Source: Hyaloperonospora brassicae
Taxonomy: Eukaryota; Oomycota; Peronosporomycetes; Peronosporales; Peronosporaceae
Direction: 5' to 3'
DNA: 64,000 nucleotides
NCBI GenBank assembly: GCA_947650285.1
Contig: CANTFL010000389.1
Span: forward strand, 248,001-312,000
Made by a program: the position numbers and the translations under genes. Positions 1 to 12,123 of this stretch are shown piece by piece. The notes beneath the pieces are model-generated. The model worked only from the letters and a program-made list of their open reading frames with translations, searched no databases and was not told the DNA's origin. Position 1 is the stretch's first letter; each line of letters starts with the position of its first letter.

Positions 1-1
1 G

Positions 2-868
2 GCTAGCCTCATTGGGTACTCGAATGCGTCCGAACACTTTCCGTACGAACTAGACGGCAAGGCGCCGCTTGTTGAAAACTTGCGGATCATTAAGGAGCAT
101 GCCTTTGATCAAGATGTGGCACGGATCGGTGGCCGAACAGACCGCAACGATTGGGTAATGTCAGGCGCTGAAGTGAGCGCGTACTACGAGCGAACGACGA
201 ACCAGGTTATCATTCCTGCGGGCATTCTCCAGCCGCCGTTCTTTGCTCGCGGACAAGACTCGGCACGCAATTTTGGCGTGATGGGTAACATCGTTGGGCA
301 TGAATTCACGCATGGTTTTGATGCGTCTGGAAGACTTTTTGATGGTGATGGCAACTTGCAGGACTGGTGGAGCAATAGCACAGCGACGGAGTTCTTACAG
401 CGGACCGATTGTTTCGTGAAGCAGTACAATGAGTATGTAGTGACGAGCGCCACGGACCAGAACAAAGTACTGGGGTACGTCAACGGCAATTACACTTTGA
501 GCGAGAACATCGCGGACAACGGTGGCCTCAAGTTGTCTTTCCACGCGTACCAAGCCTACATCGCCGAGCAGGCTACGGAAGTGAGCAAAGTCAAGAACGA
601 AGGTGAAGCAACAACCTTTTCGAAAAGCCAGGCCGAGCCTGACTTACCTGTCGATGTGGCTGAGAAGCTCTTCTTCATCTCGTCCGCCCAGGAGTTATGC
701 TCGAAGGAGAGTGACGCCAGGATGATGGAAAACTTAGCCGCACGCCCGCACTCGCCCGACAAGTGGCGCGTCAATGGAGTCGCAAACAACTCGCACGACT
801 TTGCACGCGTCTTCTCTTGCCCTGCTGGTTCACGCATGAACCCGACGACGAAATGTCAGCTGTGGTAG
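2..868 (+). CDS. M13 (neprilysin-like) metallopeptidase, 3' part only
   Basis: This is the C-terminal half of a zinc metallopeptidase of family M13. The frame is already open at base 2, so the gene starts outside the window. Visible are the zinc motif HEFTH (in GHEFTHGFD), the ENIADNGG motif that supplies the third zinc ligand and its partner Asp, and the usual C-terminal CQLW ending. It is close to the complete minus-strand copy at 39805-42201 but has about 20 residue differences. The most notable is SAYY instead of NAYY in the motif that binds the substrate backbone in M13 enzymes. There is no stop or frameshift in the visible part. Family enzymes are usually type II membrane or secreted ectopeptidases that cut short peptides. 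Family assignment is certain; activity of this copy is open because of the Asn to Ser change. Confidence 0.9.
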   Translation, partial: ASLIGYSNASEHFPYELDGKAPLVENLRIIKEHAFDQDVARIGGRTDRNDWVMSGAEVSAYYERTTNQVIIPAGILQPPFFARGQDSARNFGVMGNIVGHEFTHGFDASGRLFDGDGNLQDWWSNSTATEFLQRTDCFVKQYNEYVVTSATDQNKVLGYVNGNYTLSENIADNGGLKLSFHAYQAYIAEQATEVSKVKNEGEATTFSKSQAEPDLPVDVAEKLFFISSAQELCSKESDARMMENLAARPHSPDKWRVNGVANNSHDFARVFSCPAGSRMNPTTKCQLW

Positions 869-1262
869 TTTGCCTTTGGCGTGCTCAGAGAAAGTTGCTG
901 CGTAAGTGTATCTTGCTAGTATAATGACCGATAACAGAGCTGAGCTGCCAAGCGAGACCTTTGGTCTTCGCATCGGAGCCATCATCATCTTTGTCTTCGA
1001 AAGACCAGAGCAGACTACGCTGACGGTTCCATTCGGGCCGCAGGCGTGCAACGCTCTTCGCCTTTGCGCTGGAAGTGAATCGACCTGCCTAGAGGGAGGT
1101 GCGGTTGCGACCTGCGATGGAGATCTGACACCCTGTCAATCCAGCTAGGCCAATGGAAGCCGCCTCGACTGAAAGTGAGTGAGCTAAGGTATCGAAGACT
1201 GGCTTATCGTCGTGGTCATAACACAGACTCGACCTGGCCAGTTCTTTATCCGAAGTACATCC
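869..1262. repeat. Downstream flank of M13 gene, duplicated at 39399-39804
   Basis: Non-coding sequence after the M13 stop codon. It matches the reverse complement of 39399-39804 with scattered differences, so the duplication covers the gene plus at least 390 bp of its 3' flank. The match ends where the LTR of element B begins on the right-hand copy. Short open frames here are shared by both copies but look like chance. Confidence 0.75.
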
Positions 1263-1290
1263 ACACCCCACAACAAAAAGCAGTCGATAG

Positions 1291-1975
1291 GAACGTTGCG
1301 TGCTGATGCGTCCGACACTAGCGTCGACAATGACGAGCGAGTCGTGACAAGAACCACAGCTTTGTCTTCAGGGAAAGCCAGTCATTCCAATGGCAACCGA
1401 ATCATCACTCACTGAGGGTCGACGATGGAATACCAGTTGTGTGGTGCCTAAGATGTAATGCCTTGACGGAGAATACAAAAGTGGTTGCATTAGGTCCTTA
1501 GTGTACACGCAAGCTGCTACTCTAAGCCTTCTGGATTCCATGCACAGTTCTTTCTCGATTTCGACTAGGACTAAACTCGATGAATTGCTCAACGTGCTCT
1601 TATACGGTCGGTCCGCAACCATTCTGGAGAGGGATTGCACAACGTGCGCGTATACGAAGTCAACCGCAATCATTCTGGAGCGGGATTGCTCACCGTGCGC
1701 GTAAACGACGTCGAAAATCATTCTGGAACGAGCGCCTTGCGCTGCAAGTTCTCTGTATGCAAACAGTGTTCGGGGCTTAAAGGTCGATGCATATGTCACG
1801 CGTCACACAGCAGACTCTGCATCCGGTCACCCTGAGCTCAAAAGCTGGCGGTTTCCTCTGATGGAAAATCTTCTTCGACGTTATCGTCAATCTGTCACGA
1901 ATAAGAGCTTTTGTGGACCGCATCGATCGCAATCAATTACTTCTCCTATGCATCCATATCCGTCCTGGGCCTGAT
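1291..1975 (+). repeat. Continuation of M13 flank; diverged copy at 30614-30985
   Basis: The stretch starting near GTTGCGTGCTG is repeated, same strand, at 30614-30985, just after the 3' LTR of element A. Long matches include the part around GACGAGCGAGTCGTGACAAG and the part around GGTCGATGCATATGTCA. The copy here carries about 315 extra bases (roughly 1437-1752). No gene is recognised in it. Confidence 0.7.
1582..1728 (+). repeat. Three imperfect ~50-bp tandem repeats
   Basis: Units start near 1582, 1631 and 1681. Each has the order GATTGC, then AACGTGCGCGTATACG or a variant, then CATTCTGGAG. The array lies inside the ~315 bases that are missing from the related copy at 30.6-31.0 kb. Confidence 0.65.
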
Positions 1976-2162
1976 ATAACTTGACGATCGAAGAATCCCT
2001 ACGGTGCTGCATTCCACACCCATATGCAGATCATAGCATTGCATATGCTTCGCGTAGCTTACTTATCCCAATAAACAGTTACATGGGCGAGACGACACCC
2101 GCTTAGACCACTGTGAAGTGTTGCATCGATCATCCGGCTTCAATAAATACTATACTACGTCA

Positions 2163-3010
2163 AGATAGCAACGGCTCCGCTGCGTGACGCAGCTCACGCT
2201 GTTTGTGGTACAACACAGGATCTTGACCGTGTTTTAGCTATGCCGCATCTCTTGGCGTCCGTATCGTCGCATCCAGTGCCTCGACTCCCGCCTCCTTCGT
2301 CTCAACGTGCGGCTGCACCCTACATCAGGCTTCGCATTGCTGAAAGATACATTGCCATCTCCTGCCTAAACGTAGAGAGCGCGTCAGACTTCACTTATGG
2401 GTATTGCATTGCCGTCACAACCTCCGCCGCGCCCTTTTATATGCTGCCCGATGCTCAGCGAGCACGACCTGCAAAAACTTCAGCAGCTTTTTCAATGAGC
2501 AATCTCTTCCCATGTGTAAAGCACGAGTTGCATGCCTCCGTGCTTAACATAGAAGAATGGACCCATGAGCTATCGTCGTGGATGGTGCTTAATAAAACGA
2601 AAGAAGTGTTGGTAGCACAGGACTAGAGCGGCTACGACAGTCGCAGTCGTCGCGATGCATTCTGCTTCACGGCACGCATGCGTTCCATGACGAGACCGCA
2701 ATATAGAATGCGGTACAAAGAATGTATGGCGTAAAAGGAGGAGGAGTAGGTCGAAACAGAATGTGTCGGCCATTTGGTGCGCTGGAGTACTATGTCGGCG
2801 CTTGCTGGAAGAGACTTTGCCAAATTTCGTGCGTGCTAGTGATTTGTAGTGAAACCGAATCTTTTCTGCGTCATGTATTATAGTCCTGGTCGGTAAATGG
2901 ACTGCAAGACCGGTATGTGCCATTTCGTGGCATTTTGACAACTAGTAAAACTGAGTGCCCTGACCCCAAATATTGTCAAAAATTGAGGCTAATATGACGC
3001 AAATGTACGA
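2163..3010 (+). repeat. Left arm of fold-back element
   Basis: Pairs with 4030-4883. A TATA-like CCCTTTTATATGC is present near 2433 and mirrored in the other arm. This could be promoter-like, but nothing else supports transcription. Confidence 0.7.
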
Positions 3011-4029
3011 ATACATATGTGAAAAATAGTCATTCATGTTTCTTTTATTACATTGTACACTAATGCGATGCAATATGTTTTAGTAAATATCTCATTTTCT
3101 TTTGATTTTTGTTAATGTGTAGCTCAGCATTATATTCATCGCATATTCCTGGCGATATGGTAGTGTCGTATCATCCCATTTCATTAATCACTTAGTTTCA
3201 ATTTATAAAAAAGTCATCGACACGATCATGCCTTGCAACAGGATAACACGTCGACGACGTGAGCGTCATCATTGCGGGTGTACGCGTGCAGATGGTCACA
3301 TTTATTAGTATAGCAAAAAAAGTAATATTTTTTTGTGCTACGTACTCCGAGTGAAGCGATAAAACCGATGTAGACATGCCTGCGCGTACAACGTCCTCAT
3401 CGACGTTTGCAATGTTGCATTTAAAAGCAGAGCTACAATGACGGCAATACCCAGATCAGCATTAAAATCCTTAATCTCGTATCATTTTCGCTTTTGGCGA
3501 CCATAAAATTATATACGCATTGAGATTTATACCAGTGTGCCTTCCACTTGCGTGCCCGCAAGCATTTGAGTATATATCCGCAATATCACCAGTATTTTTT
3601 TGTCATCTATCCTGGGTCTTGTCTGATCTTGACATCATGTTATTTTGGCTGTCTATACTTCCTAAGTCATCGTACATCGTTACATCAAGGTGAGTCACAC
3701 TTTGACACAGCGATGTCTCTTCCATCGAAACTCTGACAAATTGCCAGGGCAACAGCTACACATTATCGCAATACCAAACGATGTGAATAAAAGAGATCGA
3801 AGCAACGTAAACCCACAACAAATGCTTAACAGTGGTGTTGGTCCATTATCGACGCGTCAAAGTACCCCATTCTTCGTGTGCAATTATACATCCAGGTATG
3901 CGTGCAATCGGTCGTACAGTGAACGTAAGTGGTGCATAAATTATTAGAGAAAAATTGTGCATCTATTTGAATTATTTTGGTACATGTGTTCGTTTATAAT
4001 TTTGCGCGTCTGTTAAAAATGTAATAATA

Positions 4030-4883
4030 TGTATATGTCAAATTTGCGTCAAATTTGCCTCAATTTTTGACAATATTTGGAGTCAGGCCACTCAGTTTTA
4101 CTAGTTGTCAAAATGCCACGAAATGGCACATACCGGTCTTGCAGTCCATTTACCGACCAGGACTATAATACATGACGCAGAAAAGATTCGGTTTCACTAC
4201 AAATCACTAGCACGCACGAAATTTGGCAAAGTCTCTTCCAGCAAGCGCCGACATAGTACTCCAGCGCACCAAATGGCCGACACATTCTGTTTCGACCTAC
4301 TCCTCCTCCTTTTACGCCATACATTCTTTGTACCGCATTCTATATTGCGGTCTCGTCATGGAACGCATGCGTGCCATGAAGCAGAATGCATCGCGACGAC
4401 TGCGACTGTCGTAGCCGCTCTAGTCCTGTGCTACCAACACTTCTTTCGTTTTATTAAGCACCATCCACGACGATAGCTCATGGGTCCATTCTTCTATGTT
4501 AAGCACGGAGGCATGCAACTCGTGCTTTACACATGGGAAGAGATTGCTCATTGAAAAAGCTGCTGAAGTTTTTGCAGGTCGTGCTCGCTGAGCATCGGGC
4601 AGCATATAAAAGGGCGCGGCGGAGGTTGTGACGGCAATGCAATACCCATAAGTGAAGTCTGACGCGCTCTCTACGTTTAGGCAGGAGATGGCAATATATC
4701 TTTCAGCAATGCGAAGCCTGATGTAGGGTGCAGCCGCACGTTGAGACGAAGGAGGCGGGTGTCGAGGCACTGGATGCGACGATACGGACGCCAAGAGATG
4801 CGGCATAGCTAAAACACGGTCAAGATCCTGTGTTGTACCTCAAACAGCGTGAGCTGCGTCACGCAGCGGAGCCGTTACTATCT
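4030..4883 (-). repeat. Right arm of fold-back element
   Basis: Inverted copy of 2163-3010. The homology continues a few bases beyond the core CGGCTCCGC tip (AGATAGC versus AGATAGT), which sets the outer limits given. Confidence 0.7.
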
Positions 4884-7600
4884 ATGGCACGCACCGCTAG
4901 CCATGGATCAAGACTCATGTTGAAGATTTACGAAAGCGCCTGTGCTGACGTGTGGCGTAGAGCGCTAGTGAGTGTCAACGTCTTAATGCAGAAAGAGAGA
5001 AACGAGAAACGGCGAGCCGAGCAGTCGCGACAAGTGTACGTGTGTCCTTTGAGATCAGCTTGAAGCGGCATACGTTAGTAACGACTGGTGACGGAAGAGT
5101 AGTAGCAAGCGCAGTGGGCAAGGAAGGCAGTGCGAGCGAAGGCAAGATCAAGCAGGGTCTCACTTCGAATGACCGTTCCAATTCTACCCTCTATTGAGCA
5201 AGCCCTCGGAAAACAACAGCTTTAACACGCCAGTAGACGGCGAAGTCCGATTATAGAATACGCGCCATGACCGCGGCCGTAGAAGAAATCGGTTCTGCCT
5301 GGCTTATGGGTATCATCCTGCTTCCTGGTCCTCCAGAATTCTTCGCGTGAACTCATACTCGCGTTATGCACTTGGCCATGCTTGAGTAATTAAGTCGTAA
5401 CTCGAAGGACTTGTTATTATCAATATCCTCCAAGAGGTCCGAATGCCCCGACAACTCTACAAAACGATAATTCTTCTCCGACGCCTTCAAGACAAGAGGG
5501 GCTCAACTCCTGACTCTACTTAGGTCCGGGCTTTTTTGCACGGTGAAAAAGACGAGCTCCAAGATCAGTACGTTCCGCCTCACATTTACCCTTGCTTACC
5601 AAGCAGCGTTGATTTCGTGGCACTCCAAAAGTATAACGTACCGAAGAGATCGTCTGCAACTACTCTATCCTACGCTCTTCAAGTGTGAAGATTCGCCTCT
5701 GATCATTCACACCGGTCTACCATATAGGGACGACCACCTCAATATCAGGTGAAGTTGTTGGCCACCGAAGTGAGCTGTGATGGTATCGAAACGATTCTGT
5801 CATCAAGCTTCAACAGTTGTGTCGAATCGGCCTCACGTGACGCCAACGCTATCTCAGGAACTTCAGCATCGAATTTCGATTTGGCAACATTTTATTTACG
5901 TGATTGTCCGGAGCAGCTAAACTTTGTCATGAACATCACGGCACCAAGCACTTCTCTCTTTATTGCACCACTTTCGTCATTTTTAAAGTCCCTTGATTTG
6001 AATGTTACTCACCAGCCCATCCGATCTTTAGGTGCACCAGCCAGGATGCTTCTGCGCATAGCAATCACCATAACTCCTTCTCGGCACCGACTCACTTTTG
6101 GCCCTTGTGCCTGAGTAACACTTCACCACCTGGACGTAATAGATCGGACTGACCCACTTACAGCAATCACTGTTTCCTTAAACTATAAGAATACCATAAT
6201 AGAAGCGTATAACACTACGCAACTCGTTATGTTTTGACTTCACTTCATTGCAAGGTACGACCCGCCTCAGAGCGATCGTACCGACGCCCGGCTAACCCTT
6301 ACTTAGTCACACAAGCTAGAGTTCACAACATTAAGATTCCAAGGTTTCCTTTTAACCTTTTCAGCCCACCGGTGGGTGTTTAATTACTTGTAGTCAGCAA
6401 GATCAAGATAACCTAGAAAGACATGAGCGACTTTGCCTCGGGCTAAAGTGCCTGTTGCGCAGACGGTAGATAAATTATTTTCGTGAACGGAAATCTATAC
6501 AAGTGCATACGTCGAAGCCAATGCCGGCCAATTTAGCCGGTCATACAGAACATCCCTGTCACTTATTACTACATTCACGAGCGTCTGAGCTACGAAGCCT
6601 TCAAAGGGCTTCATCTCGAGCAAGCCCCCCAAGTTTTTTTCGGCGACATCCACGACTACCACAGCATTTATGAGAAAATAAAAGCTCTCTTTACTTGCTA
6701 CATCCCGACCAGATCTCAACCACCTCCGCACTGACACCATTATGCCGAGTATACTAGTAACTAGCTTTCTTGTCCGGATAGTGCGGCAATCTCGGAATCT
6801 TGTAGCATCGATTCTACTCGTCCACTCACATTGAGGCATTACATATTTTCGTTGAAGTCTTTAATTTCGTCAAATTTCAGCACTGACCAAGGGTACGTAT
6901 CTTTTGTTTAAGATGAACCTCGGCGAGCAAGCGATAGACGAAAGATACGGTATGGTGACCAGTAGCGCGCGTATCCAATTGGTAACGCTCGTAGTTGCGA
7001 TTACTCCTGCGCGTCTATATCATGAGCAATGCACGCAGGAGCGATTACTCATGCGCAACTTTACGATAGGTAATGCGCATATTGGCGATTCCTCATGTAT
7101 GGTCGAAGAATCCGGTAGTCTTAGAGTAGCGAGAGATGTTGTGAACTAAAAACCTAATAAATCACTGCAATTTGCGAAACCAAAAACAACAGTATCAAGA
7201 TGCAAACAGTGCGTTGATCGAGTATTCTTAGTATCTGGAGACAAAAGGTCTGGACGCACCTACCTTTATCGTCAGGGTGGAATGATGCTTGGTGCTTTGG
7301 AACACAGGATTTGAACGGCAGCTTACTTTAAATTGACGGATACAGAGCTCGACACGCAAGCGGAGATTGCTCATTGTAACTTGATGCGAAAACTTACCCG
7401 GCTGTCTCCTGCACCGGTCGATACATTCTATCTTTGTCCTGATCGACTGGGATATTGCTGTAGGCCAACGACGCACCGAACAAGTGGCCGAGTGTTTACG
7501 AAAGAACTATAAAGAAGCTATCATGTGTTTTGTACGGACATATATGCGCAATCACCACCGTTACTAAGCAGCGTTTTCGAACCAACAGGAGGCCGGAAGC
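4884..7600. other. No recognisable gene
   Basis: About 2.7 kb without a supported gene. The longest frames (5749-6114 plus, 6495-6839 minus) resemble no family I know and have no start context or partner frame that would support them. Part may be the decayed 5' region of the LINE that follows. Confidence 0.5.
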
Positions 7601-9159
7601 AGTGCTGTCCCCGACATCAGTGATCATAGCTATGACTTTGGTTTAACCAATTCGGATTGTTTAGCTCAAAAAAATCCAGCTGGTCCAGCCGAAATTTCCT
7701 CTAGTGAATACAGGAAACTATCCGACGATGTCGATGTTGCCACGGAATCGGTGTGTAACCTTCAGAATACCATGAGACTTGATAAACTTGGTCAACTGGA
7801 TAATTTTAACGACACAGTAAACTTGGACATTCCGAACTCAGTTCTCATGCCAGATTCTGTATCAAAACCTGCTGCTATTGTAGCGAAATTTAATATTGTA
7901 CCCCACCTCCTGCCTTGCGACCCTTCGACGTGCTGCCGACCGCGTATTTGCCGCCTCCTCCCGATCTTGCGGCGTTTCACGATCAATAATCAGCAGCACG
8001 AGCCGCTGACTATCATGCACAAGATATAATGGCGTCTTGAGCCTGCAAGACCCCACAAAATTCTTCACCGGTGATGGCCGCGGCTAATGTCAAAAACATT
8101 TCTCCTTGCACCAGCGCTAACTTACTGGCACTTTAGAAGTGAGTCACTGAGTGATCGGTCTTGACCGAGCTTCGTCACTCAATACTTTCTACATGGGTTT
8201 GTCATGACAACTGTTTCAGGCACTGCGCTGTGCTGATCGCTGCTTTTGTAACAATCCTTCCTTTCTTAAACATTTATCTCAAGAGCATGAAGCGCTCGTC
8301 GCTAAAAACGTTTGATCACACGATCAACAGCATGACTCAATTAGCCGTCATTCGCCGGAATGCTACCCACGTTGGCTTTTCCATTCGCGAGCTGTGTATT
8401 GCTCAAAATTCAGCTTTTACTCAAAATTAGGGCACATTAAGTGAAATACTACGGAATTGATCCAGCGGTGGAGAAAGTGCATAAGCTGCAGCATCAAATG
8501 CTTTGATCTACCGACGTGGACCCTTTTTTGATCTACGAATGATGTATACTGAATGTTGTCTATCTGTATTTGCCTAAATTAGCACCGACTGGGATTATCT
8601 GAGGTGGTAATGCTGCAGACGAAGACATCACTATATCAAACCCGTGACGCCGTACTTAGCGCCATCACCGGGATTTGCTATGAGCAGGATTGACAACCGG
8701 CTCTCGATCGTATTTAAACGAATAACGTCTGCTGTCCCATCGGTCCTTGTGGCACCGAGCGTTAAATTAAACCCGAGTGGCTTTGTACCCCAGTGAATAT
8801 ACATCCTTCACATGGAGCTCAAGGATTGCACATGCACAGGACCGATGCCAAGTCATTGCTTATTTTCCTGCTCTATAAGTGTTCCGGTCCCGCCTAGCCG
8901 GGTTAAAACGAAATCCGGGCGGGCCAGACATTTTCTTGGAAATCCAAGTGGACTCCATTCATGCAATGTCTCACGTCTCAAAAAGAGCATGTGTTTTGCA
9001 CGCAATATTTTCCGAGCTTTCGTCAGCACGACGATAGTGACTCATATGATGTTATGCTGATGCAAAAAATATAGGGTCGACGGCGAAGAGGCGGGCCTGA
9101 GCTCACTATATTGTGCAACTGTGGGCCTTCAATCCTGACGAAAAACGTGGCATGTCGCT

Positions 9160-9830
9160 GTGGTCGAGTCCCTCAGCGTCGTGGTGGAATTGCGATCGTC
9201 CTCAACCCTATCTCAGATTTCACGGAGATGAACCCGTGTTTGACGGATGATTGGACGTCCCATTAAATGGTAATGAGCATTCGTGTTCACCGCGAAATAT
9301 TGTCTCAGCTTTAAGTTAATGCAATAAGCGATGGATGGGACCGAGTGAATCTTTTTGCGTCATTTTCCGCGGTAAATGATTTTATTGATGGACTGATAAT
9401 TTTAATTGGTGATTGGAATTGTACCTTTTAGACTAGTCTGGGTTGTTGATTCTAGGAGGTATTCGAATTGTACCTTAAAGACCAGCATTTGCCGGTCACA
9501 TCCTACTCCTCAAAAACGTCGTCGTGAATCTTCGGGTCTTCACCGCTTATCGACACACACCAACTATCATATGCACTTGTGGTTTCCATGGAAAAGGCTG
9601 AAGCAGACTAAAGCTATTTCGACTTTCACGAAAAGTGTCACACGCACACCTACACTCTCCTTGGAGAAGGACATGCGACCTTTCAATCGGGTCGCTGCTA
9701 TGTAAGCTCTCGAACTGCCGATTGGATACGCAATGTCAGCGTGGCTGTCCCAGGGCCCTAGTTGGTCCAAAATGGAGTTACAGTACGGACTGATGAGCTC
9801 GAGACGGTCGTTTAGCAGCGTAGGATCGGC
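9160..9830 (+). pseudogene. LINE AP-type endonuclease remnant
   Basis: Spread over several frames are fragments typical of LINE endonucleases of the exonuclease-endonuclease-phosphatase fold: RGGIAIVLNP (near 9180-9215), a LIILIGDWNCTF block (about 9391-9430) matching the GDFN catalytic motif, and a late block with HTYTLLGEG and YVSSRTADWI (about 9640-9730) matching the usual TYR ... SSRLDRWYV segment. Stops and shifts lie between them. In active LINEs this domain nicks target DNA to prime reverse transcription. Confidence 0.7.
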
Positions 9831-10479
9831 GTGTATAATTCGTAATGGCGGCGACGACCGCTATAGCCGATACAATCATATCTTAGGCCCTTACTGAGGC
9901 TACAAGACAGATGAAAGCTGTGTTTAACATTTCTTTGGGAGATGACGGGACGTCAAAACGCCTTTTGCAATGTTGGGATACGTGATAGGTAAATATTTGA
10001 CAGCTAGCTACTGAAAACCGTCCGCATGATGCGCCGAAAGTTGAATACAAAGCTACAGCCATCGTCTGTGGCGCCTACAATTCCGTCTGCATGTCGTCTA
10101 AACACGTCAAGGCGATGAGGTGGACTTTTCACGGGATCTGCGTAACAGAATAGCAGAGTGTAGGCGGTGTTGGCAAAGTACGAAGCGCAAGAAAATGGTC
10201 TACCAGTACTCATGTTACCCGGGCTCGACCACTCGATGAGTTTTTGCGTGGTTGTCCACGAATTTCGGAAATAATACTGTTATCACAATAGGAGGTAAAG
10301 CTTATTACGGTTCTAACCGGACGAGAGAAGTAGCTGATGAAATGGCTGAAGGATGGGCTGAGCGCTTCAGCAAAGCTCTGTTGACCCACAAATTAGTGCA
10401 GCCTTTCTAGCGCGAAGTCCCCCTTCTCCTGTTTAACCTGATGTAGCCCTAACAACTTCTATTGAAGCTGATAATATCG

Positions 10480-11260
10480 TCGCTGCGAATAATATTTGTG
10501 CGCACGAGAAGGCTGCAGGGCCAGAAGAACTCGGCAATTCCTTTTACGAAAACCACTCGGACAAATTTGTCTTTATCCTTGCAGAGGTTTACACGATATG
10601 GATTACATGTGGCTAAGCGACTTGCTTTTTCTGGCTAAGCCACCATTCATTGCTCAAAAAACTGCAACTTTATTGCGTTCACTAGACCGCCGACCAATCA
10701 CCCTACTTCATTACGATCAGAATGTGTTTACCAAAATTATCGCGACACTGCTTCAACCAACTCTACCTACAGTAGTCGACTCAGCCCAGGCCGGTTTCGT
10801 GCCTGGACTAAACATATCGACGGCGCTTGATATATATTTAAAGCGGCAAAGGTTATAACTGACAGTGACGAGGCGATCTCTCGATCGATTAAGCTCCTAT
10901 TGGACTTTGCCACGGCCAACGATACCCTTGAGATGCTATTTCTCCTAGGATTTGCTCACTTGGCTGGGTTTCTCGCCAACTTTTACAAACGCCGTCTCTG
11001 CGCTTCACGAAACTACGAAATGCATGTTCATTGCCAATGGGTTTCTATCTCGACGGATACATATGTATTTTGGTTTCAGGCATGGACGCCAGATGGCGTC
11101 ATTACTATTTATTCTAGATCTTGACTGCGCTTAAAATTTATTTCGAACGCGCGAGGACATTGTTGGTGTCACACTTCGTGCTGAAGATCGAAAAGAGCAT
11201 ATCGTTGTATCTGGAAATGCTGATGACCCCACCATCTTTCTTATAATAGTGGTGACATTT
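10480..11260 (+). pseudogene. LINE reverse transcriptase remnant
   Basis: Blocks in the expected order: HEKAAGPEELGNSFY (near 10500, the AAGPDGL block of LINE RTs), RRPITLLHYDQNVFTKI (about 10690-10745, matching the NYRPI...K region), AGFVPGLNISTALDIY (about 10790-10840, the Q.GF...R region), LLDFATANDTL (near 10900, first catalytic Asp region), then NADDPTIFL (about 11216-11245), the YADD box with Tyr replaced by Asn. Frames change several times, so it is dead. Family identity is clear from the order of motifs. Confidence 0.8.
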
Positions 11261-12123
11261 ATAAAGTGCTAATGTTTCTTAAGGCGTTCGAGTCGGTTTC
11301 TGGTCGAGCTATTAGTAAGGACAAGTTTATTGGCGTCGTCCTCGGACAAACTAAATCATGAATGCAGAACGTACGCACTGCTTGGCCCTACTGCGGTCCA
11401 CAGCAACATGTTGCTACCTTGTGATATAGGTTGGCCAAGTTTTGCCTCTATCATCAACCGGGACAAATGTATTATGGCGGTGTGGGCACGGCTTTCACTA
11501 GCGCGCCAGAAGATCTAATTTGTCGATTAGAGAGCAATTTTACTTAAGGAGATTGATGTACCAAATGTTTTATACATCGCAAGACATTGCCGGACGCTTG
11601 AGACCACATTCACTGGATCCACAAGCCAGTTTAAAGCCTTTGTGTGGCGACTGCGGGACGGAAAATGAAATCGGCCTTGTATTCCACAACAAGATGCAGA
11701 ACTTTCGATCGGGAATAGTGTCCATCGATTCGTTGCATTTCTACGGAAATCAGTACTCTAGTTGCAAAATCAGCTAGCGCATACGCACTTTTCGGCAGGA
11801 CCAGTTGGAATTCTTTCCGGTGACATCCTATGGCCAACGTCGAACATTGGCAGGCTTTCATAACTTAAATTGGGCCGATCGCGCTTCTTCAACCTTTTGC
11901 AACACATTATGAGACACTTGCGTTGCTGTTGTCGGAGAGGCAGCCGCGGAGCATGTCAGAAATGGCACCTTTGAAAGCTTATAAAGGAGAGCAACACGCT
12001 TTCAGACCAAAGTTTAGGACACGTTTACCACATATAGAAGTGTCATCGTCAGGTTTACAGCAATCTTTATGCCGATACACTTGGCGCCTTGAACGCAGAC
12101 AAAGCCATATTTTGTCGAGATGA

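Larger units (their letters stand above)
2163..4883. mobile_element. Fold-back element with ~840-bp inverted arms
   Basis: The left arm (about 2163-3010) is the reverse complement of the right arm (about 4030-4883), with only a few percent differences. The outer ends read AGATAGYAACGGCTCCGC inwards. The 1-kb centre (3011-4029) is AT-rich and holds no recognisable gene. Frames of 123-128 codons in the arms are the same sequence read twice and match no family I know. Arm length and lack of a transposase suggest a non-autonomous fold-back element or a MULE-like derivative with long terminal repeats. No target duplication was found by eye. An inverted segmental duplication is the alternative. Confidence 0.7.
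7600..12123 (+). mobile_element. Decayed LINE (non-LTR retrotransposon), plus strand
   Basis: Order on the plus strand: a disordered Pro/Ala-rich stretch (about 7750-8090, perhaps the end of ORF1), an endonuclease remnant (about 9160-9830), a reverse transcriptase remnant (about 10480-11260) and a C-terminal region to about 12120. Many stops and frame changes make it non-functional. The 5' limit is uncertain. No poly-A tail or target duplication was identified. Confidence 0.75.

Noticed and set aside
2570..2941. 123- and 128-codon frames in the fold-back arms as genes
   Set aside because: They occur twice only because the arms are inverted copies, have no recognisable motif, and overlap each other on opposite strands.
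5749..6114. 121-codon frame as a secreted effector gene
   Set aside because: No convincing signal peptide, no RxLR or similar motif, and surrounding sequence is decayed repeat.
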